This document shows, piece after piece, positions 22,346 to 34,079 of a stretch of DNA of 64,000 nucleotides. Under the pieces are notes generated by a model, which saw only the letters and a list, made by a program, of their open reading frames with translations, was not told the origin of the DNA and did not search any database. Each line of letters opens with the position of its first letter. The stretch's first letter is position 1. The translations under genes were made by a program, and so were the position numbers. Origin of the DNA: Pictodentalium vernedei (lineage: Eukaryota > Mollusca > Scaphopoda > Dentaliida > Dentaliidae); NCBI GenBank assembly GCA_031216915.1, contig CM062289.1:61250241-61314240 (forward strand), in the 5' to 3' direction.

Positions 22346-22729
22346 TTGATGACATTTCGAATGATTTTTTGCGTCAGATTAATGCTAGGTACCTATAACA
22401 TTTCTTTGAGTTTCAAAATCTACGAATGCTCGTTGTTTATTTTCTTTACTCTATGAAGTTTTAAAATACACATAGACGATTTGAAGGGTTATAAGTGTTT
22501 CTTTGTAAAACGTTGACCACGCTAAATTACACCCTCATAAGAAAACAATGGCTAAGGTAGTAGGACTGCATGGTATTTGAAACAGGATATCGGTGTCGGT
22601 GATTAACAAAATACCGCGGTATACCGGTATATTGAAAGACTGTTCAGATTTACGAACATACGTACCATAATCGAGATTTGAACCACCACAATCGGAACAT
22701 ATCAGAATGCCTTGATGATACAGTTCGAA

Positions 22730-22972
22730 TAATCCTTTACCCAAGACAGACGATATCAAAATTATTTTTTTTAACAGATTACTTTATTTAAGTTTTCAAA
22801 ACAAATCAACAAAACCATACCAAGTAACACCTCATTGGAACAAGCTCGTAGAGCTTGTTCCAATGAAGGATCACATGATATGTTTTGTTTTGGTTTTTTG
22901 GGGGGGAAAATAATATTTCTTCAACTGCACAATTTCTGTATTACCCGGGATGATGCGAACAATTCGTTAGGT
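22730..22972. mobile_element. Palindromic MITE, family A1 (diverged)
   Basis: It starts CCTTTACCCAAGACAGACG, has hairpin CTCATTGGAACAAGCTC with its complement at about 22825-22870, and ends CAATTCGTTAGGTAC. TTAA flanks are decayed. Confidence 0.7.
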
Positions 22973-23415
22973 ACAGAGATAATATTATTCTTTCCGGACT
23001 ACAGTTAAAAGTTCAGGACATCTTGAAAATTGAATTGTGGGTAAATAAATAATGACGACAAACCGATATGTGTGCAATTACACCGGTAATCAATCGATAT
23101 TTGTTTGATAAACGGTATGTATCGGTTTATCGATGTACCGTGCAGCCCTATAAAGTGTTCACTTGATTAAAATATATTTTACCGACCTTTTTTCGGCTAT
23201 CGGTGGAGCGGAGACAAGGGATCGGTAGAGTAAGTTTCAGCTGAAGCAGAATGTTTGAGAAATCGTACATCTCAATGGCCTTCTCTACCGAGATGAGCCC
23301 TGTCATGACATGTATTACCAAACTGAATTGAAAACATGTTTTCTTTTTATACTCGTGCCCGCTTTACTACTACCTCTTCGTCCAGCACTTCCAAGACTGA
23401 ACCGTTTGTTTAGAA

Positions 23416-23526
23416 GATAAACGTCTCTTGTCGAGTTAGACATTCGGGAACTTGACTATGGAAAGCCATTTGTGTTAACGAGCCCCGAATTCCCAAATGT
23501 CTAACCAAACAGGAGACGCTTATCTC
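23416..23526. repeat. Inverted repeat hairpin
   Basis: AGATAAACGTCTC..GTTAGACATTCGGGAA at the left pairs with TTCCCAAATGTCTAAC..GAGACGCTTATCT at the right, arms about 36 bp with a loop of about 38 nt. Confidence 0.75.
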
Positions 23527-23955
23527 TATTGTAATTCTTGTCATTGTTAGAAGTGAAAAAAATCCCCAAACCTGTTTTATTTGAAGAAAAACAAGATAAA
23601 ATGTCAAAGTCGATCTCAGTCTATTTGCCATGATCGAATTTACAAGGTGAACATTAAAGCACGGACAACCGTTGCCATAGAACGCTGGGTGTGTCGATCT
23701 GTGATAGGAGCGGTTTAGTGCCGTTGCTGGCGCGTAGCGTGGATACAGACATGTTCTAATTGACCCGCTTATGGCCATTAGAGCACGGCAAGAGTGAATT
23801 TACCTGTGTTTAGAGCACGGACCCGATCGGCTCTCAGCCAATCACATTACGTGTCCAGGAAGAACAACGCGATCGAGTTTAACAGATGAATTACAATGTT
23901 TCATTAATTTAATTTCCCAGCTTCTTTTAAAATTTTTAAGCAAAACACATCTTAA

Positions 23956-24190
23956 CCCTTTGAACACCAAAGGCCGTTTTTGTCCGGCCGAGTCATAAGC
24001 TACGTCAAAATGTCATTAAGGCGGGTGGCTACAAGGTAAATGCATGGTGTAGACCAATCATTATTTTCAACGTGCAGCCCTAAGTCTGCACGTTGAAAAT
24101 ATTAATTGGTCTAACCCCAAATAATAAATATGGACTCTTTCAATCGCTGCCATTGAACCGACCTGGACGATACCACAAGGGTTCATAGGG
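23956..24190. mobile_element. TTAA-flanked MITE, family B
   Basis: TTAA lies at 23952-23955 and 24191-24194. The ends are CCCTTTGAACACC and GGTTCATAGGG. The central hairpin is TTTTCAACGTGCAG...CTGCACGTTGAAAA at about 24071-24107. Length is 235 bp. Related copies are at 36684 and 62934. Confidence 0.85.
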
Positions 24191-24519
24191 TTAAACAAGA
24201 CTGTATGCACTTTTGTTAAAAGCATCAAACATTATCTCGAAAATTTCGCTTCACCGATAACAGCAAGTTGCTCTTGCCCATCACATAATATATTTCGTAT
24301 TTTCTCTTACCGACTAATATATTTTAGTATAAAAAATTGCCACCTTCTTCAATTTTCATTTGTGTAGAGGTTTATTGTCAATGAAATCAAAAATACAATT
24401 CCATTTTGCATTAGAATTTAAAAACAATCAAGAAAATATCTTTTTTTTCTGGCATGCGAAATAGAGAAATGTGTGCTTGAAATGTCAAAGCAAACTTTTG
24501 GACACCCAATTCAGACACT

Positions 24520-24665
24520 GTAACAACCAGTAGTGTAATAATCAACCAATGGTGGAATATTAACCAGTAGTGTAATAAAAATTAACCAGTAGTGCAATAA
24601 TCAACCAGTAGTGTAATACAAATCAACCAGTAGTGTAATAAACTTAACCAGTAGTGTGATACACA
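24520..24665. repeat. Left terminal minisatellite of the foldback element
   Basis: Six to seven units of AACCAGTAGTGTAATA with variable spacers. Confidence 0.85.
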
Positions 24666-26307
24666 TCCACAACAGTTTTGCAACAAAACTAGAAGATTTT
24701 TGGGGGTAGCTCAAATCATAGTTTGGATTCATCTTATCGATTTTAATCATTTTATCGTACGTTTAAAGGCGTTTTGCAGGTCCAACATCATTTCGTGGGT
24801 TCAATACGGCAAAGAAAGGTATTTTTATGATTTTTGTGTGATGTGAGTATTTTCTGGTGTTTAATGTCACTTTCTGCATTTGTGGCTTTATGTGAATTCA
24901 AAGTTGGCCCAATATTTATGATAATGTTGTGCCTTTGAGAGACTTCTTGCCCCAGGCATAAGTTGTCAGGTTCCATGATAACAGAATAAATCGTCAAGGT
25001 AACTAACAGGTGCTGAAGTATGATATTCAAGGACGTGTCTCCTGCGTGTTGTCTTCAATTATAATATTTAATACGGTCCTGACGGATCACTAAATGTCTC
25101 CCACACCCCCATCTCCCGCTTTACGCGTCTACCTTTGCGGGGGTGCTATCTTATTGCACACATTGTACGATTTATACTTATAGTTAACTATTACCCTGTG
25201 TAAAGGAACATCGATCTCATTGGCTGCTAAAGAAGAATTATTTCTATTAGTGCTGGGTGAGACATTATTTCTATGTGGCAAATCTCAATCCAGTGAGAGT
25301 TATTTATCCGCAAAGACCACAATTCGCCAACCCCTGAATAAGCTTGTTTATATTAAATCTGGAATTAGGAGGGGGGGGGGGGGGGTGGTTGCCCATAAAC
25401 ATTTCTGTCGGACATTTTCACATTCTGTCGGAAGACAATTGTTTAATTTGTAATAATCGAAAGCAAACAGCTTCAGAGTTTGAAATGTCAAATAATATAT
25501 TGTTAAAGTTATTGAAAGTTATTGACTAAAACCAGCAACTGGACAAGTCACAACTGAGGCACCCGGCGCACATTTACCGCTATACTCCCCAAGCACTGCC
25601 ATCCACCACAGCACCCCCCCCCCCCCCTCCCAATTCCAGATTTAATATAAGCAAGCTTGGGGAGTATAGCGGTAAATGTAGCGGTTTCACTTTTATTTTA
25701 TTTCGTTTTAATATTTCGAAATAACAAAATAATATTTCGTTTAAACGAAATAATTATTTCGTTAAAACGAAATAAATAAGTTGGTACATGGGGCGATGGA
25801 GGATGTAAACAAGTTAGAAAATGGCGTGTTCGGCCGATTTTTCCCCAAGAATCAGCATGAATAATTAATTGTTCACTTCCATTTTTTCAGATAGAAAAAT
25901 TATTGTGAACAATCAGACTCATGAAAATGAGACCTTTTAAAAACCGTTTTGAATTTTGTTCCCAACTTTATGGGGGAACGTCATAGGCGTACGGGTATTT
26001 TTTTAGAAGGGCTGAAGATTTGGACCGAAAAGTGATGCTAGAGGCATCAGTGAGGCAACTGTAGCCGAGGTGGGTAAGATGGGGCTGGCGGCCCTCTCCC
26101 ACAGGAACGAAGCCGGATATTTAAAAATCCGACATAGGGGATGGGGTGGACGGAAGGACTTGTGCGTGTGCCGAAGGCATACTCAAGGTGTCCAACACTG
26201 AGGTGCGAGAGTGTATGCTAGGGGGTGTTCCCCTTCCGTTGGTGGGGATTGGGGGTCCTCCCTTGGTAAATTCTTTTAATTCTGAGGCTCTGAGAACAAT
26301 TCTTGAG

Positions 26308-26486
26308 CCACCGGGTGCCTCAGTTGTGACTTGTCCAGTTGCTGATTTTAGTCAATAACTTTAACAATATATTATTTAACATTTCAAACTCTGAAGCTGT
26401 TTGCTTTCGATTATTACAAATTAAACAATTGTCTTCCGAAAGAATGTGAAAATATCTGACAGAAATGTTTATGGGCATCCCCCCCC
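26308..26486. repeat. Inverted copy of 25375-25567
   Basis: CACCGGGTGCCTCAGTTGTG through TAAACAATTGTCTTCCGAAAG and a poly(C) run is the near-perfect reverse complement of the segment ending at 25567. The two copies would pair around a loop of about 740 nt. Confidence 0.85.
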
Positions 26487-27021
26487 CCCCCCCCCCACCG
26501 CACTCCCAACAGCATGGAACATGCTCTCTCGGGAATTTTTTTTTAAAACTGTTAGCTGTTAGGCCTGTGTATTCAAAGTCATCAGACGCATTATCACCCT
26601 GATAAGACCGTAGTCCAAACTTGCACCCAAAGTCCGTAATATGATTTCTTGGTGTGACACGTCCTGTGAGATGTACCACGCCAAAAAAATATATTACGGA
26701 CTTTGGTTCCTAGTTTGGTCTAATGGGACGGTAACTCATGTAAAGACAATAGACTGAATGTTTGACACCACAGGTAGGTCTGTGAAGCTTGACAACCAAA
26801 ATTATGAAAACTGCCAGAAAAAAATTGATTTCCCCGACTTCACAGCCCCACTCCCTCTTTCACCCCCGAGTCACTATTGTTGCGAAGTTGGACCACAGGG
26901 GTTAATCAAGCTAGTAAGACGAGCTACAGCTCTTACATACATATATTGATTGTTGGTTTAAATGGGGCTTATTGTTTTAAGTAATTTCTCTCGTAAAATT
27001 AGAAACACATGAAAATGCTAT

Positions 27022-27615
27022 TCACAAACAGTCAGAGTTCAGAATTACTCTGGTCGGTACTCGGTGACGGCACCGATGATAGATTGATTGATAGGGACAT
27101 TGTTTCCAGGCAGTCATATCTGTTAAAGCACTCCTGGGACACGCATGATTATCACATGTTACTGAACGTTGTAGGAACGTTGTAGAATCCACCACGCAAT
27201 TCCCCCGGTTAACAGAAGCCCGGTGGAATGTGTTTTGTGGATTCCTATATGACTGCATGCAGCCTGTTCGATAATCTACATAGCAGTCAAAGAGTCTATA
27301 AATGGCGACTGTCACGTCAGAGGAATCAAGGGACTTTCCCCAAATATTCCGCTGACTGGTGATTACGCAATTTGATCTTGCATCAGAGATCTGGAGTATG
27401 TAACGACCGATTTCTGTATGCTTGATCAAGTTGTCTATGGGCTCCCGACGCGTACGAACCCACCTAGTAGAAGAAAGACGGATGCCGCCACTGGTCTTGA
27501 ATGAACTTCGTTGTATTGTATATACCAGAGACGACAGCAGTCGCGGTGAGATTGTAACTTTAGATTTAATAAAATTGTAGATAAATGGAAAAATGGTCTT
27601 CGTTGTGCTGAACAC
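27022..27615 (-). CDS. 197-codon open frame inside the foldback element
   Basis: It is the longest open frame in the window, on the minus strand, in the unpaired centre of the foldback element. The translation is rich in Ser, Arg, Thr and Cys and shows no motif I recognise: no DDE signature, no zinc-finger spacing, no signal peptide. It lies within the 1.35-kb segment bounded by a 25-bp direct repeat. It may be chance, or cargo carried by the element. I assign no function. Confidence 0.15.
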   Translation of the reverse strand: MFSTTKTIFPFIYNFIKSKVTISPRLLSSLVYTIQRSSFKTSGGIRLSSTRWVRTRREPIDNLIKHTEIGRYILQISDARSNCVITSQRNIWGKSLDSSDVTVAIYRLFDCYVDYRTGCMQSYRNPQNTFHRASVNRGNCVVDSTTFLQRSVTCDNHACPRSALTDMTAWKQCPYQSIYHRCRHRVPTRVILNSDCL

Positions 27616-29239
27616 GACAAGTTCGTGAGGTAACCAAACTGAACGAGAATCTGAAGCCTGTGTCTGATATCGTCTGGTAAGGAATCACTTTTAAAACGCC
27701 ACGGGCTGATGGGACTTCGAGGTTGATGGGGTTTCGTAGTTCTCTCAGTAATCACAACAATCTGAGTCCGAACTTACGATCGTAGATCGATAGACTTTCA
27801 CTTAATTCCGTAACAACTATGGCCTGTACGCCTATGCATCTTACAATGTCGTTCTCTGCTTTCCGTTACTTCTTTTTCTCGGAGATTTATAGTCTATCGG
27901 TATCGGGACTGCAATTGGAAGGTTTTTAGGAGGGAGGGTCGAGAAGCTACCTCATCAGACGCATTATCACCCTGATTTTCTTTCTGCCCCGATAAACCAC
28001 GCTATAAATATATACGGAACAGCACCAAAAAACTCTGGTAAAACACATAGCGCGAAACACGGAGAGATCATAACGTTAAATGAGTGGGGAGTGTTTCAAG
28101 TGAATACCACTACATTTATTCCACAATAATTTTAATGAGTCAAATTCATATTTTGCTAGAATACGTAACCTCGTAACTTAGCTAAGTAAGCAGAATTTGC
28201 AATCGAAAAGTAGCGAAGCGGTGTAATCTGGCCCTGCTAACCGCAACAGATACGTATTTCGTTAAAACGAAATATTATTTTCTTATTTCCAAATATTATT
28301 TCGTTAAATCGAAATAAAATAAGAGTGAAACCTGTCACCTACCGGGCTCCATAAATTCCAGGTATATTCATTTCCAACTTTCACGGGTTTGATCCTTAAA
28401 ATTCTAACTTTTGATATTTCGGGTTAACATTGGAGGGGCAAACATATACCGCTATACTCCCCAAGCACCGCTATCCACCACAGCACCCCCCCCCCCCCCC
28501 CACCCCATCGTTAGTTAATTCCAGATTTAATATAAACAAGATTATTAAAGGGATGGAGAATTGTTGTCTTTGCGGATAAATAACTGTCACTGGATTGCGA
28601 TTTGACACAGAAAGTTGAAAACAATGTCTCACGCATAACTAATAGAATTAACACTTCGTTAGCAGCCAATGAGTTCGATGTTCCTTTTCACCGTGTAAAA
28701 GTTAACTAAAAATCGTATAATGTCAACAATAATATACACTCCCACCCCCCCACCCCCCCCCCCCCCCCCTCCGTAGTTGTAGACGCGTAAAGCGGGATAT
28801 GGGGGTGTGGGAGACCTTTAGTGATCCGTCAGGGCCGTATTAACTATTATTATTGAAGACAACACGCACGAGACACGTCCTTGAATATCATACTTCAGCA
28901 CCTATAAGTTACCTTGACAATTGGAACCTGACAACTTATGCGTGGGGTAAGAAGTCTCTCAAAAGCACAACATTATCATAAATAATTGGCCAACATTGAA
29001 TTTACATAAAACCACAAATGCAGAAAGTGACATTAAACACCAGAAAATACGCACATCACATAAAACGCTTCAAAATACCTTTCCTCGACGTATTGAACCC
29101 ACGAAATGAGGTTTGACCTGCAAAACGCCTTTAAAAGCACGATAAAATGATTAAAAATCGAAAAGATTTATCCCAACTATGATTTGAGCCACCCCAATTT
29201 TTTTTTTAATTTTGTTGAAAAATTGTTGGTTTTCATGGA

Positions 29240-29461
29240 TGTTTATTACACTACTGGTTAAGTTTACTACACAACTGGTTATTACACTACTGGTTGATTT
29301 GTATTACACTACTGGTTGATTATTACACTGCTGGTTAATTTGTATTACACTGTTGGTTAATATTACACTACTGGTTGATTATTACACTACCTATTAATTT
29401 GTACTCCACTAGTGGTTAATATTACACTACTGGTTTATTATTACACTACTGGTTGTTACAG
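29240..29461. repeat. Right terminal minisatellite of the foldback element
   Basis: About ten to twelve units of TATTACACTACTGGTT, the inverse of the left terminal array and somewhat longer. Confidence 0.85.
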
Positions 29462-29464
29462 GCA

Positions 29465-31235
29465 TCTAAACAACCATCTGACGTCAATATCTATTCCGTT
29501 GTGAAGATCGATAAATTCTTCAAATTGTACACCAAAATAAAGGGGAATAGCATTCTCAAATTTTGTAAATTAAAGTAAACTGACCTGGTAGGCGGATTTC
29601 CTTAACAATGGCGCGATCTCGCTCCGCCATAGCATTCGTTCCTCCAATGGCACGTTGTAAGGCCTTTTTACATTATCTTAATAAATTACCGTGGTGTGGT
29701 GTGCTGCTCTAAAATCAAATTGCTGCAGCCACAAGCTGTTAGAATGTTTTCTTACGGTGTATTTTATTGAATACACAGAAGTTTTATTAGCAATAAAAGT
29801 ATTTGTCTCCGTGACCTTAAAACGTCAATTAACTGTTGCTCCACAAATGGGCGATGCATGAATTGATAAGCTGATTTTTGTTCAGTGTTACCCATTATTT
29901 CGGCAGCCGGATAGATCAACCTATTAACGAACATAACTAGTGACAGAGGATTGAGGATTACTCCGACAATAAGTGTCCAACAGTGATCCCCAAATTAATT
30001 TATGCAGACACTGGCGGTATCATTGTGGGTGGTTTGGTTTTTATCGCAAAAGATCTCACTCAGAATACGCGCAATTGGCAAAGGGTTGTTTCAGTTTAAT
30101 GCGTCGGAAAGCAGGCAGAATTTTAAATTCAGCAAAAAGTAAAATATAATTTTCTCAGTGAAATATTAGATTTATACCCTTGTACTGCATCACTACTCGC
30201 CTACTTTTGTAAACAAATGGATGTCGAAAAGAAACAGTAACGAAAAACACGACTGATTATAGAATTTCGGAGGTAAAAAGTCTGGCATAATAAATACGTT
30301 AATGGGACATTTAGTTGGTAGACACGGTATCACATGAGGCCCAGCTAGAACAATATTCGCTCGTCTAAAGTCTCGCCTAATATTGCTTTTGATTCTGTCT
30401 GTATTGTGTAATATTTCATTGGTGAAACTAATTTATTTAGTCCACTAACTGCAGAAAGTGGGGCGTGCTCACATAGTGATTTGATCAGGTAAACGGCAGC
30501 TTTTGCAATCACAGTACAACACCTATTTTGTTGTTTATGGTTCCGACTTCGTGCTGATGAATATATGTGTTATAGTGCTGAGAGATGTCGGAAGTACTGA
30601 GGTATACACAGTGTGTGTTTGTACAGAATCCTTCATCGTGATGAGTAGGTTCGCAATAGAAGATCCTGCACAAATACGCTGGTCACATAACACTTTTATC
30701 TGCCATTCAGTTAAAATCCATGATTTTAATTTCTCGAAAAATAGTCTGAAATAGCGACACCCAACCGATCAAATTAATGAGATTCCGTTTTCCATTCTCC
30801 CAACACAAAAGCACTTGACAAAGTTCCTTCAATTTGAATGAAATTATATGGAAATATATCAACAGTAAAGCTCATCCCAATTTTGCGTTTTCCTTCGAGC
30901 AATGATGTTTCAGAACACCTTTAGTGTTTAATTCATCGGGTTCCCCAAGGGTTACGGAGGTGGTTAGAATGAACAACTAGGGAACTATATTTTTGTAAGA
31001 ATCTCTATATATATACATGACGTCGTTTCATTTATAATTTGACGTCACCACATTTATAATTATTAGTAGCGCACACATCCCAATGAGATTGACGTTGCAT
31101 TTCAACGTTTATTCGCCTGTACCTTCAATTATTGCGATTCCTCTTCGCTTTTTGTTGTATGTCTGCATGGTTGATTGTTCATTATTGGATCGTGTTATTT
31201 AAATCAATATGGAATGTATGCTGGGAGAAACTTGA
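29465..31235. other. Intronic stretch without recognised features
   Basis: No transposon ends, hairpins or exons were recognised. The open frame at 30503-30754 has no known motif. Confidence 0.45.
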
Positions 31236-31240
31236 CTCAT

Positions 31241-31697
31241 GATCCACAAGCCAGGCATTTTCAGGAGAGCAATTTATCCGCTCGCCTTAAAAAAATAAAG
31301 GAGGGCGAAAACTAGCCCTCCTGGCCTTAGAAAATAATGATTACCATAACAGCCTATTTTAAAGCCCACACCTTTTCAGATCGCTACTATGTTAGTGGTC
31401 CCTGTAAGACGGCCACACTGCCTCTCCCACATCACCGGGCCTTGCTGAGGTCCGGAGTCACACCCCGGGCCTTGCCGAGGCCCGGAGGTGTGGGGAGGCA
31501 GCGTAGCCGTCTCACAGAGACTACCTTGTTAGCAGCGCCAAATAAAATGTACAAAACCCACGAGGAAGGATTGATTAGTAGTAAAGCTTCATTTTTCCAC
31601 TTTTAACATTTTAAGCCTGAGGAGAGCTAATCGCTCCCCTAGGCCATGCGAGGGGAGCGATTTTTAGCCCTCTTTAAGAATGCCAGGCCTGGATTCG
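31241..31697. repeat. Nested palindromic element
   Basis: Outer blocks (ATCCACAAGCCAGGCATT at the left, AATGCCAGGCCTGGATTCG at the right) are inverted. Each side has its own small hairpin (GGAGGGC..GCCCTCC near 31300-31321; TCGCTCCCCT..AGGGGAGCGA near 31631-31660). In the centre a GC-rich hairpin spans 31398-31521 with arms of about 33 bp (AAGACGGCCACACTGCCTC and complement), enclosing two tandem mini-hairpins of CCGGGCCTTGCCGAGGCCCGG type. Confidence 0.75.
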
Positions 31698-32184
31698 TGG
31701 CAGAATTATCAGTTTTGAAAAGAAAATTCATGGGATGGCCATAAACAGTACTAACACGACCCGCGGAGCCAAGATTTTCGTGAACATGCACATTTCATAT
31801 GCGCTTAATTGAGGAGAAATGTTCGGATTCCAGAAAATGGTGGCCAAATGAATAGCTGTAGGTAAGATGTTCGACTTTTGATGTTGCTTCCGCTTTGATG
31901 CCAGTACATAGTTGTTGACACAAGAAATAGTCTTGCTTTGTGGCACTTATGCTGCTTTTTCTGCCACTGAATCCGGCCGTCTGTTCCATATTCTGCATAA
32001 TTTGTCAAAGTGTCTGGACCCCAACCGCTTGACATGTATACCACTGGCCATCATTCAACTTTCTTATGGCATATACTGATATAGAATGGAGTGGGGCATC
32101 ACATTGTTTCCCCTGTTCGAGGACTCTTTTCAAACTGTTTGAACGCGAAAACAAAGCATTTATCCGAATCCCCTGGAATGGCGT

Positions 32185-32670
32185 ATCGTCGCCTGAGTGT
32201 TATTTATATTCATTTATTTATTGGTGTTCAAGGTCACATACTTATGCACAATAGCTAATCATGACCGTGACAGTTTTATGGGTGGAGGAAGCCGGAGTAC
32301 CCGGAGAGAACCACCGAGGAACGACGAGCAGATGCCAACTCCCAACATCGTAACTCCACATTGCAGCCCATGCAAGGTTAGATTGGTTGAAGACATGCGC
32401 ACCATCGACGTGCAGTACACCTTAGTACACGGCGTCATCAAACCCCCATGTGGACAATCGGGGTTAAGTCCCTTGCCCAAGGACACAACGCTGGAGTACG
32501 AATCGATTGCTCAGACGGTCACCCATCCGAGGACTAACCGGGCACGACGTTGCTTAACTTCGGTGATCTGACGAGAACCGGTTACCGCAACGCCACCGCG
32601 CCCCCGCCTGAGTGTTAGAATGTTATATGTCCCCTATGGGACATAGAACATTCTAGCACTCAGGCGACGG
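32185..32670. repeat. Palindrome G, split by a SINE
   Basis: Without the SINE at 32203-32604 and one copy of the target duplication, the sequence is a palindrome: TCGTCGCCTGAGTGTTAGAA and on to TGTCCC, then GGGACATAGAACATTC and its matching end GCACTCAGGCGACG. It resembles hairpin D2 (TCGTCCCCTGAG...TATGTGCC) and is probably a diverged member of the same family. Confidence 0.75.
32203..32604 (-). mobile_element. Full-length SINE with 5S rRNA-derived head
   Basis: The target duplication CGCCTGAGTGTTA is perfect (32190-32202 and 32605-32617). Read on the minus strand, the first 90 bases resemble 5S rRNA: GATCACCGAAGTTAAGC (box A region), TGCCCGGTTAGTCC (intermediate element) and CGGATGGGTGACCG (box C). 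The body contains TGTCCTTGGGCAAGGGACTT and GCGCATGTCTTCAACC, and the tail is an A-rich AATAAATAAATG-type end. This is a SINE3-type structure with internal pol III type 1 promoter elements. Confidence 0.88.
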
Positions 32671-32909
32671 TATGTTGATGGTTTGAATAGACGGAGGTGA
32701 GTTGAATTACCTGGTCCTGTTTCAGTGTTCCTCTCAAAGAATTTCAAGTATCTTATGACATCTTTGTCAGTTTTCACTTCAGATTGTGATTTTCGGTATC
32801 TTTAACCGTACCAAAACATTTTATATTGTAAAGCCAAATCTTATTTAGGAAAGCTTATGGGTAGTGGACACCGACGAACCCCTCGTCAGTCAGAATGTCT
32901 CCCACCCCC

Positions 32910-32921
<12 letters not shown>

Positions 32922-32955
<34 letters not shown>
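32922..32955. repeat. (CT)n microsatellite beside a poly(C) tract
   Basis: About 17 CT units follow a poly(C) run at 32904-32920. The overlapping open frames here are an artefact of the simple repeat. Confidence 0.95.
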
Positions 32956-32957
<2 letters not shown>

Positions 32958-33591
32958 CAAATGGTCGGATCTGTTTAGTTTCCTATTCTTTTCCATTTGC
33001 TTTAGTTTCTTCATCTTACTTGCCGTTACGAGACGTGACGTTTCAAATTCACGGTCTGTGATAATGTTATATCTATATTTATGTCCCCACAAGAATCATT
33101 CAATACTTCTGTGATAATAAATAAGAAGTTAAACTGTCCAGTTCGTGTTCGTCTTCTTTGGCCTTCCGTGTTGTCAAAACAAACTGTCCGATTAGATTAC
33201 CCAACTGTTGTAGTGGAATATTCAGAATGGAGTCGCTTTGCGTAGGACTCTTCTCAACGAAAGATGTTAACGGTCTGATTACGCTACGTTTCCAAGCGGT
33301 GTTTACATTTTTCATTTTATTAACAACAATTTCCTTCTCATTTGCATCTATTTTGAAAAACTAGAGAACTTTCGAATTCGTCTGGTGGTTTGGGACTGAA
33401 GCTGCTGACGTTTGTCCATTGCTTGGGGTGGGCTCCCTACTTGTGTACCCCCATAACGGTACAGGTGTAGGCGATACCTGATGCAGAACACTCGAGTCCT
33501 CGCAGGAGAGTCAGGGTCCTCCAAGAAATCTACCACTGGGTTCAGGAAAAATTGTCTGGGAAACCATCGCCCCCCCCCCCCCCCACCCCCA

Positions 33592-33721
33592 CACTCTAAA
33601 ATCAGTTGAGGTAAACATTAACCAAAATCAACTGGTTTGAGTGAATGTGATACCAATTGGATTAATATATACTCGACCTATTTGATTTGGGTTGACTTTT
33701 AACCCAACTGATTGTGGAGTG
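33592..33721. mobile_element. Small inverted-repeat MITE
   Basis: CACTCTAAAATCAGTTGAGG at the left is matched, with mismatches, by CCCAACTGATTGTGGAGTG at the right. The interior has repeated CAACTGG/CCAATTGG motifs. Confidence 0.5.
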
Positions 33722-33987
33722 CAATAATTATTTCATTAATTAATTAAACTCATTATTGGAATTCATCTTATATATTATTATTTATAACTTTCCAAAATTA
33801 AACACTTGAAATATAAATCTTTATTACTTTACAAAGTGTGATTTACTGGGATTTCCTGGGTTTAATTATAAACGATAACTTCACAAGTGAATTATGCAAT
33901 CAACAATTTGGGGCATGTACCCGTGCGCGCAATCGAAGACGCTTTGCCGTGGGTATAATGGGTACTTCATTGTTGTTTGTTTTTTAA

Positions 33988-34077
33988 CCCTTTACCTAAC
34001 ATGAAAAGCAGACGACGCTTGCCAAAAACAATTCTTGAATAACTATTATTTCATTTTTTGTCTCAAAATTATTTCAC
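33988..34077. mobile_element. Half of a family A2 MITE
   Basis: TTAA (33984-33987) is followed by CCCTTTACCTAACATG, AAAGCAGACGACGCTTGCC and TTCATTTTTTGTCTCAAAA, matching the left half of the copy at 48388. The hairpin centre and right half are absent. Confidence 0.75.
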
Positions 34078-34079
34078 GT

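Larger units (their letters stand above)
24519..29461. mobile_element. 4.9-kb foldback element with arms over 1 kb
   Basis: The left end, TGTAACAACCAGTAGTGTAA, is matched by TTACACTACTGGTTGTTACA at the right. The arms (24519 to about 25800, and about 28250 to 29461) pair over most of their length. Paired parts include terminal minisatellites, CTTTCTGCATTTGTGG, AAGTATGATATTCAAGGACG, ACGCGTCTACC/CGTCTACAAC and CGCTATACTCCCCAAGC. Small indels separate the arms. The left arm holds an extra inverted piece (25340-25655), of which 25437-25567 pairs again with 26308-26440. No known transposase was recognised and no target duplication is evident. Confidence 0.75.

Noticed and set aside
32513-32604. 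5S rRNA gene
   Set aside because: Only the internal promoter half of 5S is similar, and it is fused to a SINE body with a target duplication.
32857-33114. Pro/Ser-Leu-rich open frames
   Set aside because: They are produced by a poly(C) run and a (CT)n microsatellite.
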